Source: Tulasnella sp. 424
Lineage: Eukaryota; Basidiomycota; Agaricomycetes; Cantharellales; Tulasnellaceae
Assembly (NCBI GenBank): GCA_019633425.1
Contig: WSUB01000014.1
Coordinates: 124,001-188,000, forward strand
Reading direction: 5' to 3'
DNA: 64,000 bases
Shown: positions 35,474 through 46,445 of the stretch, one piece after another
Layout: each line of letters starts with the position of its first letter
Numbering within the stretch: position 1 is the first letter of the stretch
The notes under the pieces: generated by a model
The model's database searches: none
The model's input: the letters and a program-made list of their open reading frames with translations, nothing else
Told to the model about the DNA's origin: nothing
Translations under genes and position numbers: made by a program

Positions 35474-36059
35474 TCCTGAATGACAGCATTACTATATGTT
35501 TTTTGTACTCATGATAGGATGCATGCGGAAATATACTTCGACGCCGGCGCCGCGAGACATTTCATTCGTGGGTTAGGAAGTCTCGCCTCGAGATCGTTTG
35601 ATTTGGTCAGCTGGCTAGTGCAGAAATGCCGCCCCACTCGGGAGCCCCGACCCCACTAGACTAAAAATAACTTTTTTCCGTCCTCTTACCGCATTTGGTC
35701 CATTGTTCCTGATCAGACGACTGTGAGAAAAAGTCTCAGAGATCTTCATTCATCAGGCACTGAATATCTGGAGCTTATCTAGCTCTCTTCTTTGGTCTTA
35801 GCGATGCTAGAGAATATGTCGAAGCATCGGCGGGGATGGATTTGCGGGTCCCGCCATGCCCAGTGCTACGGAATGATTACACGCTGGAAGCAAGGGGACC
35901 TATTATTGATTATACTGGGCCGCGCTTCCCCAACTTCAGAATCAACGGTGATACCCCAATGGTATCGTAGGGAAGCTAGGAAGGAGGAGTTCTAAATATG
36001 GCAACGATCTTGTATAAAGCGCGCCCTTTCTTGGCGAAGCCAAAAGTACCCACAGCAGA
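35474..36059. repeat. B downstream / C upstream block, copy 4
   Basis: Aligns with 21836-22402; TATA box at 36013-36018. Non-coding. Confidence 0.65.
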
Positions 36060-36753
36060 ATGAAGTCCTCAATCTTTGCATTCGCACTAGCGGCGACTCC
36101 GGTCCTCTCCCTTGTCGTTCACCCTTGCCCAGAATTTGTCCCTGCTATATTCCCGGACCCCTTCGCGGTGGGTATGCTACTGAGCTTCGAAGGAGACTGG
36201 CTAAAATCACTTGTGTCAGGCCACGGCCCCCGCGCTCAACGGTACATACCTTGGAGCTAGCAGTTAGGTTCATGCCGCTTCTCTGCATAATACTCCCGCT
36301 AAAGGCTTCTTCCAGGCTCGGGTGCTGTTCTGGTTGCTGGTCAAGGTCGCGCGGCGTTTACCTACGGTAGCGACGGTCCTCTTGGATTGTGGGGAGCTGC
36401 TCCAACCGCGAACGGATGTCCTGGCTATGCTTTTCTCAACGCCGTGTCTAGGACAGGAGCTTACTCTGTCTTGTGCGTGATGTTTTAAACCTCATTCGCC
36501 GTGAGACTCACGCCTTCCTAGGGCCTGGGGTGCAACTTCAACGACCAACTGGAATGCCACAGTTGGAGGCTATCTCACTGAGCTAGGGGGCATACCGTCT
36601 CCGGAATTCCTGGCCTGCAAGAAGCTAAACAGTATGACCTCTTACGACCTATTTCTTGTCAATGCATCAGCCATCCCCTCGACGGTTGAGAACTCGGAAG
36701 GAGATATCATTCTGAGCACAGAGTGTGTTCCTACGAAGATCCTCGTTACCTAG
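36060..36753 (+). CDS. Small secreted protein, subfamily C (C4), shortened at both ends
   Basis: Exon 1 36060-36167: a 9-nt in-frame deletion shortens the signal peptide to MKSSIFAFALAATPVLS; then VHPCPEFVPAIFPDPFA. Exon 3 GAVLVAGQGRAAFTYGSDG, PLGLWGAAP, GCPGYAFLNAV. Exon 4 starts AWGATSTTNWNATVGGYL (Thr to Ala at the junction), EFLACKKLNSMTSYDLFLV, ECVPTKILVT, where a tag stops it eight codons before the usual GFQL end. Four Cys kept. Still looks functional; the lost tail is variable in the family. Confidence 0.83.
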
Positions 36754-37033
36754 GCTCCCAGATTCCAGCTTTAAATAGAATACTGGTTACAATTATCAAT
36801 CGGCATTGGACGTGCGTTGCGTGTACTCGTGTGAGATTGAAGTCCTATATATATCACTCGACCCTCGACGCTGCAAGGATCAATTGAGACCACCCCAATA
36901 TCGCTTAAAATGCGGGAAAAATATGAGGAACTTCGCTTCTCTGGTCAAATAATACAGCGTCATTGGGACCCCTTTGCAAGCCAGAATTCCATCTATCCCG
37001 AGCAACTGGAATACCTGAATCAAAACAGGCATT
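36754..37033 (+). repeat. D-type upstream remnant fused to Grx fragment
   Basis: C4 3' flank followed by D upstream sequence (gaggaacttcgcttct at about 36926), cut at about 37031 within caaaacaggcattc. The TATA box and the D gene are missing. Confidence 0.75.
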
Positions 37034-37250
37034 CCTCTTATCTCATGAGACGGCGTGGCGGCAATGACGAGCCGCTCCCTACCTTCGGAAATTCCGGTTC
37101 GAGTGATCCGACTACGTTGTTGACATTCAGGGCGGCAGAGGGGTGACGCCGATATCATCTCACCACTTCTGAACCGTCTCACCTCTCCCTCAACTCTACT
37201 CATCCTCTTAGTCGGAGGCAAACCAGCCGGAACCGTTGACCAAATCGTAG
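37034..37250 (+). pseudogene. Glutaredoxin-like pseudogene fragment with internal deletion
   Basis: Two pieces of the Grx gene are joined. SYLMRRRGGNDEPLPTF and the following stem lead into exon 3 (ADIISPLLNRLTSPSTLL, LVGGKPAGTVDQIV) without the anchor, exon 2 or the end of the domain. Confidence 0.85.
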
Positions 37251-38140
37251 TACATCATAATGAATACTCTCTTCGCACCTTCCCATGTAATATTACAAAG
37301 ATCAGCCCTCTCCCTACATTGATTACTCTTGATGTCACCGTTTCCGAAGCTTATGATTAGATGGTTTCGAGGCATATTTGAAAACCTTCAATTCAAGCGC
37401 CCCTATCTTATCTCGGATATGTCCCTGGGTGTTCTTATCTCCGCTGGTTCAAACCAACCACCATCATGCCAAGCCGACAGGTCTGGAGTTGCAACTACCC
37501 TGCTACTTGCCGTCGAACGCAATCTATCCCATATGCCTACGCGGGAACTTTCAAAAAACAAAGTCTCATACGGGCGATTCCTTAACCTACTACAATTTTC
37601 CTAATTCCCTCCCGCTGCCGACTGCGCCAATACTTCAGCATAGCCTCATTTGTGCTCTCGCTCGGAATGTCGACCACTTACGAGATGCAATCACAAGAGA
37701 ACGCCACCGTCTAGGTGTCCTCGAGTGGTAGGGTGATCGGTCTCAGCTCCTTCGACGGATGGACGGATGAGTGAGCACTGAATCTTCCTCCCTAAGCTTA
37801 GGTAAGTCTCTATGTCTCCGGTTATCCGCTCTGGCCTTACCTTTTACTAAATCCAAAACTTTCTTCGACTTGCGTCGCATCCCATGCTCTAGGTCGAGTT
37901 TCCGCCAAGTCGCCAGCCGCAACGACAGGGCCTTCCGTGCATCCTTGGGCATATGGATGGAATCGGGTTCTAAAGATAGCTCCGCGACCACCAATGAGTT
38001 TTCTTCCGCTCTTTGGATCTCCTACTTCCGTTAATTGAGCCATTACAATGAAAGCTCCCGAATCCCTTCATGTCTGACATGCAAAGGTGTTGGATCGGTC
38101 AAGACGTTCAGTGGGGGTAGGTTTTACAGAAAGTCCCCCT
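37251..38140. repeat. Grx downstream / A upstream block, copy 4
   Basis: Aligns with 18533-19604 and closely with 41656-42692. Non-coding. Confidence 0.65.
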
Positions 38141-38841
38141 CAGTCACGCCGTGCGACATCTTACCAATCTACCGTCCCCATCCATTCTACGAGAGTAGCT
38201 TCCCACTTTGAAAGCCGCTCAAGTTGGATTTTTCTGAATTTCTGACCGCCATAATCGGTCGTGATTCTATCAGGCTCAGAACGCCGCGGTTGCAAGTTTG
38301 CAATTGAGGCTCAAAGTTCGCATTCTGCCGCATGTAGCAGAGCCCATACAGAGGAGCTTTCAAATGATAACGTCGTCTGTCTGTGTCTACGATTATGGCT
38401 CGGATTGCGACCCTCAGCAGCGGTTTAATGGTTATACAGTACAGTGCAGACGGTCCAGTCGCAGTGCGGTATCCTGACCGCGGGTAAACCTTTCTGTCAA
38501 AGAGACACTCAAATCCTACAAACCCTTGTACGTGTGTGTAATTCTCTCCGATGCCTTGTCAAACCGCTGAGCGCCTCTCTTTATTAGGACGTGGGATAAA
38601 CCTTGGGCCCGGCGTGGAATGTTACAATCGATGGCTGCCTCACTTTTATCAAGACAGACACCATTCCCGTCACAAAGACCTTCCTTGCATGTCAGCTTGT
38701 TACAAGTGTTGGAACCTACGCCAACCAATGGGACCTGTATGCAAGCCGGAACTGATTCTCTGACCCGCAAGCACGATCACCAACGCACCAGCTTCCATTA
38801 ACACCCGCACATGCGTGCAAACCAAGATTGGATTCAACTAG
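38141..38841 (+). pseudogene. A/B hybrid pseudogene (A4 fused to B tail)
   Basis: Begins with A exon 1 without a signal peptide (TPCDILPIYRP-like) and with the disabled donor gagagt. The exon 2-3 region has indels. Exon 4 reads TWDKPWARRGMLQSM after a frameshift. At about 38757-38760 it switches to the end of a B gene (ASTITNAPASIN-like, then TCVQTKI) and ends with the B stop at 38841. The rest of the B gene was lost in this fusion. Confidence 0.82.
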
Positions 38842-39431
38842 TAGTAATGGCAGCATAATTATACCTTTTTTTAGTACTCAGGATAGGATGCGTGCGTAAA
38901 TATACTTCGGTGCCGGTGGCGCGAGATATTTCACTCGTGGGTTAGGAGGTCTCGCCTAGTGATCATTTGATTTGGTCAGTTTAACTAAGTCGGAAACGCC
39001 GATCCACTCGGGAGCTCCGACCCCACTAAACTAAAAATAACCTTCTTCCATCGTCATATCGTATTTAGTCCATTGTTCCTGATCAGACGACTGCGGTGAG
39101 AAAAGTTTCAGAGATCTTCGTTCATCAGGCACTGAACATCTGGAGCTTCTCCAGCTCTCTTCTTTGGTCTTACCGATGCTAGAGTATATGTTAAAGCATT
39201 GGCGGGGATGGATTCGCGGGCCCCGCCATGCCCTGTGCTGCGGAATGATTACACGCTGGAAGCAAGGAGACCTATTATCGATTACATTGAGCCGAGCTTC
39301 CCGAGCTTCAGAATCAACGATGGTGTCTCAATGGGATTGTTGGGAGGGTAGGAAGGATGAGTTCTAAATATGGCAACGATCCTGTATAAAGCGCGCCCTT
39401 TCTTGGAGAAGCCAAAAGCACCCACAGCAGA
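38842..39431. repeat. B downstream / C upstream block, copy 5
   Basis: Aligns with 21836-22402 and closely with 44783-45354; TATA box at 39385-39390. Kept although the B gene itself is gone. Confidence 0.65.
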
Positions 39432-40150
39432 ATGAAGTCCCTGGCCACCTCCATCTTTGCGTTCGCACTAGCGGCGACCCCGGCCCTATCCCTTGTCCTC
39501 GTTTGCCCAGAATACATTCCTGCCGGATTCCTGGACCCCTTCACGGTGGGTATGCGACTGAGCCTTCGAAGGAGACTGGCTAAAACCATCTGTGTCAGGC
39601 CACGGCCCCCGCACTCAACGGCACATACCTTTTAGTTAGCGGTTAGGTTCATGTCGCTTCTCTGCATAATACTCTCACTAAATGCTTCTTCCAGGCGCGG
39701 TTGGTGTTTTGGTTGCTGGTCAAGTTCGCGGGGCCTTTACCTACGGTAGCGACAGTCCGCTTGGTTTGTGGGGAGCTGGTCCAACCGCGAACGGATGCCC
39801 TGGCTATGCCTACCTCAACGCCGTGTCTAGAACAGCAGCTTACTCTGTCTTGTGCGTGATGTTTTCAACCTCATTCTCCGTGAGACTCACCTGCCTTTCC
39901 TAGGACCTGGAATGCAACTTCAACGGCCAACTGGGAGGCCGCGACTGGAGGCTACCTCACTAAGCTAGGAGCTCCACCGTCTTCGGACTTCCTGGCCTGC
40001 AAGAAGCTGAACAGTACAACCTCTTACGACCTGTTCCTTGTGACTGCATCACCCCTTCCCGTGTCGCTTGAGACCGCGGAAGGAGATATCATTTCGAGCG
40101 CGGATTGTGTTTCCATTAAGATCCTCGTTACCCATGCTCCCGGAATCTGA
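39432..40150 (+). CDS. Small secreted protein, subfamily C (C5)
   Basis: Exon 1 39432-39545: MKSLATSIFAFALAATPALS, then LVLVCPEYIPAGFLDPFT. Exon 2 ATAPALNGTYLLVS. Exon 3 AVGVLVAGQVRGAFTYGSDS, PLGLWGAGP, GCPGYAYLNAVSR. Exon 4 TWNATSTANWEAATGGYL, SDFLACKKLNSTTSYDLFLV, DCVSIKILVTHAPGI; it ends three codons earlier than C1 through a tga at 40148. Four Cys kept. Open throughout. Confidence 0.86.
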
Positions 40151-40454
40151 CTTTAAATAGTGCTCTGCTTACAAAATATCAATCGGCAATTACTGGACGC
40201 GTGTTGCGTGCATTCCCGTAAGATCAGAGTCCTAATATATCATTCACTGCCCCCATCCCTTCATTCGACGTTGCAAGAGTCAATTGAGACCAGTGCAATA
40301 TCGCTTCAAATGCGGAAGTAAATATGAGGAACTTCGCTTCTCTGGTCAAATGGTACGGCGTTATTTGGAACCCTTTTGCAAGCCAGAATTCCATCCATTT
40401 TTGAGCAGCTGGAATATCCGAATCAAACCAGGCGTTCGTCACTCGAATTGGAAT
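40151..40454 (+). repeat. D-type upstream remnant fused to E fragment
   Basis: C5 3' flank and D upstream sequence, cut at about 40454 just before the D TATA box. It continues directly into intron 3 of an E gene. Confidence 0.75.
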
Positions 40455-40784
40455 CTGTAAGTTTTGTTTGCAGTACTCCCGGGTGCGGCATTTCTGAAAC
40501 CCTCTCGGCATATTACATGGGGTGCCGTCTCAAACATCAATTAGAACGCGACCTTTGACGAGCCTTTGGATACGACAGGGAGTCCGAGATCCGCGATTTT
40601 CTTGGTGTGTAAACGCCCCAGCATCATGACGAAGACCGGAGCTTACGTTCCGATTCTTCAGACGGCAACTACCATTCATCCGGATTCATTCAGTAGCGGG
40701 GACGGGGATGTCTTGCGTTGAGCTTCGTGCGCGCCTACCAAGATCTTGGTGACGTCGGGGGGAGGGCCTGGAAACATGGCATAA
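40455..40784 (+). pseudogene. SSP-E fragment (intron 3 and exon 4)
   Basis: Matches E2 from the intron 3 donor (tgtaagtt) to the stop. Exon 4 has an in-frame tag within the NWNAT segment, an indel before the EPL codons, and tgag replacing the codon after GDVL. No upstream exons. Confidence 0.85.
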
Positions 40785-40947
40785 GTCGTCACTTGCGGTC
40801 AATAAGGGCCTAATGGGCTGCTAGGATAGCCGGACATCCTGACGTGGCGAATCCAAAGGTTTATCGACTTGTTCCTGTGCTTTCCATACATAGATATGTC
40901 GCTCAGCGGCAGAGACCACAATGATTAGTCGTGACGACGGATATCGT

Positions 40948-41655
40948 GGCAAGAAGGCACCAACGCGCATCAACAGACATCCTCCTCGTTATTCTTTTCT
41001 CCGGCTTCACCCTCTTCGCTCACCACCAACAACTCGCCGCCACCAAGCATCACGTTAACGGGTACGGCTATCGTTCCGTCCAGCACGGCATGCCGTTCCT
41101 CCGACCGTCGTCTTATCTCATGAGACGGCGCGGTGGCATGCGCAATGACGAGTCGATCCTTACCTCGGAACTTCCGGTTCGAGTGATTCCGACGACGTTG
41201 TTGACGTTCAGGGCGACCGAGGAGGACAGGAAGGAACGCGTGTGGGAGGATCGATTCTACGGGAATACGCGTTCCAAGTTCAAGAGAAACCCCTGCTCTT
41301 CGGTTAGGAACTGGGCCCCTCATCCACCTCATCACCGCCATCCCTTCCAACGCCATCACCGATGTCGATCCCGACGAACATATGCCGGCCAAGCTACGCT
41401 TGGACTTTAACACGAGGAGTGGAGATCGTGCTAAAGGAGAGTTGGATAACGTCGTGCAGAGCACATGGTCTGAGCATCCGGTGGTGATTTTCTCTCTGGT
41501 ACGTGATACGCCCGTTTGGATTCGTCGAGGAAATCCGCGAATCGCTAATGAAGGGAATGCATGTTCGTTTGTCTCTCCCTTTAGGTTCATCCTCCTAAAG
41601 CCGGCGAAGTGAAGAAAATCATCGAATTGTTGGCTGATGCTGGAGCGAGCGTGTG
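40948..41655 (+). pseudogene. Glutaredoxin-like pseudogene, most complete dead copy
   Basis: Keeps the anchor (ILLVILFSGFTLFAHHQQ), the YLMRRRGG stem and the exon 1 end (RLDFNTRSGDRAKGELDNVV, HPVVIFSL). Frame breaks occur after GGMRND and in the Gly-rich stem. Exon 2 starts VHPPKAGEVKKIIE by aligned bases, but after ttcatcctcc the next codons jump to LLADAGAS, so most of the thioredoxin domain is deleted. Confidence 0.85.
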
Positions 41656-42692
41656 GGCGTATCGCCCTTTTTTTTTGGACTATCCGCAGTATAGTACACA
41701 ATCGACTATAGCCAGCTAGCAACTTCATGCATCATATGCTACACGTTACCCAAAAAGGTTCTATCGTTTGGCTCTTGTTGACTGCAACATGTACATCATA
41801 ACAATTGTTCCCCATTCATTCCTTGAACACTCTCCTCGAGCTCGCACCTTCCCATGTAATATTGCAAATATCAACCCTCTCCCTATGTTGATTACTCTTG
41901 ATGTCACTGTTTCCGACGCTTATAATTAGATGGTTTCGAGGCATATTTGAGAACCTTCAATTCAAGCGCCCTTATCTTATCTCGGAGATGTCCCCGGATT
42001 TCTTGTTCTTATCTCCTTCAGTTCAAAACCCAACGGTCTTCGTTCACCATCGTGCCAAGCCCAACAGGCCCGGGGTTGCAACTACCCCGCTACTTGCCGT
42101 CGAACGCAATCTATTCCATATGCCTACGGGGGAACTTTCGAGAGACGAAATCTCATACAGGCGATTCCTTAACCTACTACAATTTTCCTAATCCCCTCCC
42201 GCTGCAGACTGCACCAATACTTCAGCATAGCCTCATTTTGTGCTCTCGCTCGAAAGTTTGACCACTTTCGAGACACAATCACAAGTCAGTACCGCCGTCC
42301 TGGTGTTCTCGTGTGATAGGATGATCCTCCTTCGACGGACGAGTGAGCACTAAATCTCTCCCCAAGCTCAGGTCAGCCTCGATGGCTCCGGTCATCTGCT
42401 CTGACCTTGTCTTTTAATAAATTCAAAACTTTCCTCGACTTTCGTCGTCTATGCGCTAGGTCGCGTGGCGAAACGGTGGACCCTCTCGTGCAACCTAGGC
42501 ATCCATAGAATCGGTTCTAAAGTAGCTCCGCGACCACGAGTGAGTTCTCTTTCACTCTTCTTAGATACCACTTAGACTAAGTCAAACCTTTACAATAGAA
42601 GGTCCTGATTCCCTCCGCGTCTGACGTGCAAAGCCTTTGGATTAGTCAAGAGGTTCGGTGGGGTGGGCCCGGTGGGGTCTACATAAATCCCA
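41656..42692. repeat. Grx downstream / A upstream block, copy 5
   Basis: Aligns with 37251-38140 and 18533-19604. Non-coding. Confidence 0.65.
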
Positions 42693-43413
42693 CCTCACCG
42701 TCACAGCATGCAACATCTTACCCAGCTTCGGTCCATTCTACGAGAGTTGCTCCCCGCTTTGAAAACCGCTCAAGTTGGATTTTTTTCCAAAATTCTGACG
42801 GCCATGTTCGGTCTGGATTCTATCGTAATCAGGCTCAGAACGCGGCGGTTGCAAGTTTGCACTTGAGCCTCAAAGGTTCGCATCCTGGCGCGTGTAGCAA
42901 AACCAATACAGAGGAGCTTCAACTGGTCACGTCGTCTGGTTGTTTCTACGGTTATGATTGGGATTGCGACCCTCAGCAGGGGTTTCATGGCTATACAGTG
43001 CAGACGGTCTGGGCGCAGCACGGTATCCTGATCCCGCCTGTGGGCGGGTAAACCTTTCTGTAAAAGATAAACCCAAGTCCTATAGACCCCTGTACATGTG
43101 TGTAATTGTCTCCGATGCCTTGTTAAACCCCTGAGCGCCCCCCTTTGTTAGGACGTGGGACAAAACCTTGAACCCGGCGTGGAATTCGAATGTTACAATC
43201 GATGGCCGCCTCACTTTTATCAAGACGGACACCATTCCCATCACGAAGAAGTTCCTTACATGCCAACTTGTTTCAAGTACCGGAATCTACGCCAACCAGT
43301 GGGACCTGTATTTGCAAGCCGGTATCGGTGTTCCCAACGCTTGGAGGGATGGCGTAGCGAGCTTTAGAATCGCCTGCTTGGCTCCAAAGCTTCTCGTGTC
43401 GCCTCCAGCTTGA
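42693..43413 (+). pseudogene. SSP-A pseudogene (A5), 3' exons well kept
   Basis: No start or signal peptide; exon 1 CNILPSFGPFY with donor gagagt. Exon 2 AQNAAVASLHLSLK is open. Exon 3 is disrupted (VQTVWAQHGILIPPVGG then stop). Exon 4 is fully open and A-like: TWDKTLNPAWNSNVTIDGRL, KKFLTCQLVSSTG, IACLAPKLLVSPPA. A read-through frame covers 42626-43051, but it has no signal peptide and ends early. Confidence 0.82.
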
Positions 43414-44059
43414 ATTCTGTCTGAATGTAAGATGTTATTCGGTTTCACAAAGCCATGAATATCACTCTGAATCGGCGGCGATAGCGTCTCCCCTCTTCCC
43501 AAACAAGAGTTCACATTATCATGGATTTGGACATTGTTCTCAAACCGATCCACCGACCCTTGCCCCCACTGCCAAGTCTAGTCTCATTCGTTCGGCAAAG
43601 ATGTCTCTCGGGTGCTATAAAAAGAAACCAAGAAATTTAGGCGAATACTCGCGCTTTTCGTCGGCTTTACTGCAAGACACGGGTGGACCCTCCCCGTCAA
43701 GATCGGAGGTGCACCCCAAGGTACCAAGGTAACACCTGTAGAAGAGTAATTCTAATCGCCAAGTCACTTGTACCTGAACCCGAGGAACTATTCCATTCCG
43801 TTGGGCTACACCCACACGACCTGCGGCTGCCGGCGTCGGCGTCGGCTTCATTATTCCCGGTGTGTTGGTGGGAAGAGTGCGCTATTACTTTGGAGGAGCT
43901 GACTGTTAAAAATAATATATTCCTAATCAAGTACTGAAATGCGAGGGCCGGCGTAAAAATCCCGTTGAGGGGTGATGCCCTTGCGCATCAAACCACTTAT
44001 ACTGATATAAAGGATTCAGAAACGACCTTGGCGTCTGACCAAGCAACTCCATTCAAGTC
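43414..44059. repeat. A downstream / B upstream block, copy 4
   Basis: Aligns with 20466-21106; TATA box at 44006-44011. Non-coding. Confidence 0.65.
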
Positions 44060-44782
44060 ATGAAGTCAATTCTAACCGCAGGATCTCTCGCTACCCTATT
44101 TCTTACTTCCTCGACGGTCGGCGCTGTCATCTGCTCATTTCTCCTCCCAGCAAAGTCTGAGAATCCGTTTGCGGTGAGTACAGTACCAGTCAAAGCCCTT
44201 TCTGTGGTCTAACATCCCTGCTTTTCAGGCAACCGCACTTTCCGGGTACTACCTCGACGCCGGATCAGGTCTGTCTGGAGGAGGGTGAGCGAAACTACGA
44301 CGCTAACCATCCATTTACTACGCAGATGGGTCCGCCAAGCTTGTGAATGGTCAGGAACTGGTAGCCGTTCGATATGGCTCAAATGCTCCTCTCGGTCTCT
44401 GGGTTACCCCTCCGCCCACGGCGAGCGCTTGTCCAGCCTATAAATGGTTGAATGCCGCAGCCCCTGCCGGGGCCGTTGGCTACGAGACCCTGTGAGTTTA
44501 GTTATATTCTGATGCTTTGTCCATAGCGACCGACTATCCTATTCGTGTTCCAGGACCTGGGATGCCTCCCCCATTACGTACTGGAATGCAACGGCTGGAA
44601 GCGATTTAAGCACCGTCGTGAACGGAACGTCGACCTCCAAATTCATTGCCTGCAAATCCATTGCGTCCACCGACTCCTCATATACGCTCTTCTTACAAAC
44701 CGGACCCGCAAGCACTATCACCAACGCACCATCTTCCATTGACATCAACACATGCGTGCAGACCAAGATTATCGTCAACTAG
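44060..44782 (+). CDS. Small secreted protein, subfamily B (B4)
   Basis: Exon 1 44060-44173: MKSILTAGSLATLFLTSSTV, then GAVICSFLLPAKSENPFA. Exon 2 ATALSGYYLDAGS. Exon 3 VNGQELVAVRYGSNAPLGLW, SACPAYKWLNAAAPAG. Exon 4 TWDASPITYWNATAGSDL, SKFIACKSI, YTLFLQTG, TCVQTKIIVN. 182 residues, four Cys. Almost the same as B3 and without a gap, so it confirms the B3 exon structure. Confidence 0.88.
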
Positions 44783-45354
44783 TACTAAATGGCAGCATAA
44801 CTATACCTTTTTTTGTACTCAGGATAGGATGCGTGCGTAAATACACCTCGGCGCCGGCGGCGCGAGACATTTCACTCGTGGGTTAGGAAGTCTCGCCCAG
44901 TGATCGTTTGATTTGGCCAGTTTGACTAGGTCGGAAATGCCGACCCCACTAAACTAAAAATAACTTTCTTCCATCGTCGTATCGCATTTGGTCCATTGTT
45001 CCTGATCCACGATTGCGGTGAGAAAAAATCTCAGAGATCTTCGTTCATCAGGCACTGAACATCTGGAACTTCTCTAGCTCTCTTCTTTGGTCTTGCCGAT
45101 GCTAGAGTATATGTTAAAGCATTGGCGGGGATGGATTCGCGGGCCCCGCCATGCCTTGTGCTGCCGAATGATTACACACTGGAAGCAAGGGGACCTATTA
45201 TTGATTATACTGGGCCGAGCTTTCCCAACTTCAGAGTCAGCGGTGGTACTCCAATGGTACTGTAGCGAAGCTAGGAAGAAGGAGTTCTAAATATGGCAAC
45301 GATCTTGTATAAAGCGCGCCCTTTCTTGGCGAAGCCAAAAGCACCCACAGCAGA
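44783..45354. repeat. B downstream / C upstream block, copy 6
   Basis: Aligns with 21836-22402; TATA box at 45308-45313. Non-coding. Confidence 0.65.
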
Positions 45355-46082
45355 ATGAAGTCCCTGGTCACCTCAATCTTTGCATTCGCACTAGCGGCGA
45401 CCCCGATCCTCTCCCTTGTCGTTCACCCTTGCCCGGAATACGTCCCTGGCGTATTCTCGAACCCCTTCGCGGTGGGTATGCTACTGAGCCTTCGAAGGAG
45501 ACTGGCTAAAATCACTTGTGTCAGGCCACGGCCCCCGCGCTCAACGGTACATACCTTTTAGCTAGCAGTTAGGTGCATGCCGCTTCTCCGCATAATACTC
45601 TCGCTAGAGGCTTCCTCCAGACTCGGTTGGTGTTTTGGTGACTGGTCAAGGTCTCGCGGCCTTTACCTACGGTAGCGACATTCCTCTTGGTTTGTGGGGA
45701 GCTGGTCCAACCGCGGACGGATGCCCTGGCTATGTCTTCCTCGACGCCCCGTCTAAGACAGCAGCTTACTCTGTCTTGTGCGTGATGTTTTCAGCCTCAT
45801 TCTCCCTGAGACTCACGTGCCTTTCCTAGGACCTGGAATGCAACTTCAACGACCAACTGGAATGCCGCGACTGGAGGTTACCTCACTATGCTAGGAGGCG
45901 TGCCGTCTTCGAACTTCCTGGCCTGCAAGAAGGCGGACAGTGATACCGATTACGTCCTGTTCCTTCAGATTGACCCAGTCATCCCCTCGTCGCTTGAGAC
46001 CTCAGAAGGAGATATCATTCCGAGCACAGCGTGTGTCCCCACTAAGATCCTCGTTACCCATGCTTTCGGAATCCAACTTTAA
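45355..46082 (+). CDS. Small secreted protein, subfamily C (C6)
   Basis: Exon 1 45355-45471: MKSLVTSIFAFALAATPILS, then VHPCPEYVPGVFSNPFA. Exon 2 ATAPALNGTYLLAS. Exon 3 VGVLVTGQGLAAFTYGSDI, PLGLWGAGP, GCPGYVFLDAPSK. Exon 4 TWNATSTTNWNAATGGYL, SNFLACKKADSDTDYVLFL, ACVPTKILVTHAFGIQL. 188 residues, four Cys, open throughout. Confidence 0.87.
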
Positions 46083-46445
46083 ATAGTGCCCTGGTTACAA
46101 AATATCGATCGGCAATTACTGGACGCGCGTTGCATGTATTCGCGTGAGATTGGAGTTCTAAAAATATATTCACCGCCCCCTTCCCTCCATTCCGACCCCG
46201 ACCCTCGAGGTTGCAAGGATCAATTGAAAACGCCCCAATATCGCTTAAAATGCGGAAATAAACTTCGCTTCTCCGGTCAAATGATACCGCGTTATTTGGA
46301 CCCCTTTTGCAAGCCAGAATTCCATCTATCCCTGAGCAGCTGGAATACCCGAATCAAACCAGGCGTTTGTAACTCGGATCGGAACGATATAAAAGGATTC
46401 AACTTGATACAGATTATCCCCAATCCTAGCTCCCTGCTCCGCAAA
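46083..46445. repeat. C downstream / D upstream block, complete copy 2
   Basis: Aligns with 29223-29601; TATA box tataaa at 46388-46393, 58 nt before the ATG of D2. Confidence 0.7.

Noticed and set aside
42626..43051. 141-codon read-through frame over A5 exons 1-3 as a new gene
   Set aside because: It lacks a signal peptide, reads across former introns and stops inside exon 3; the locus is better explained as an A pseudogene.
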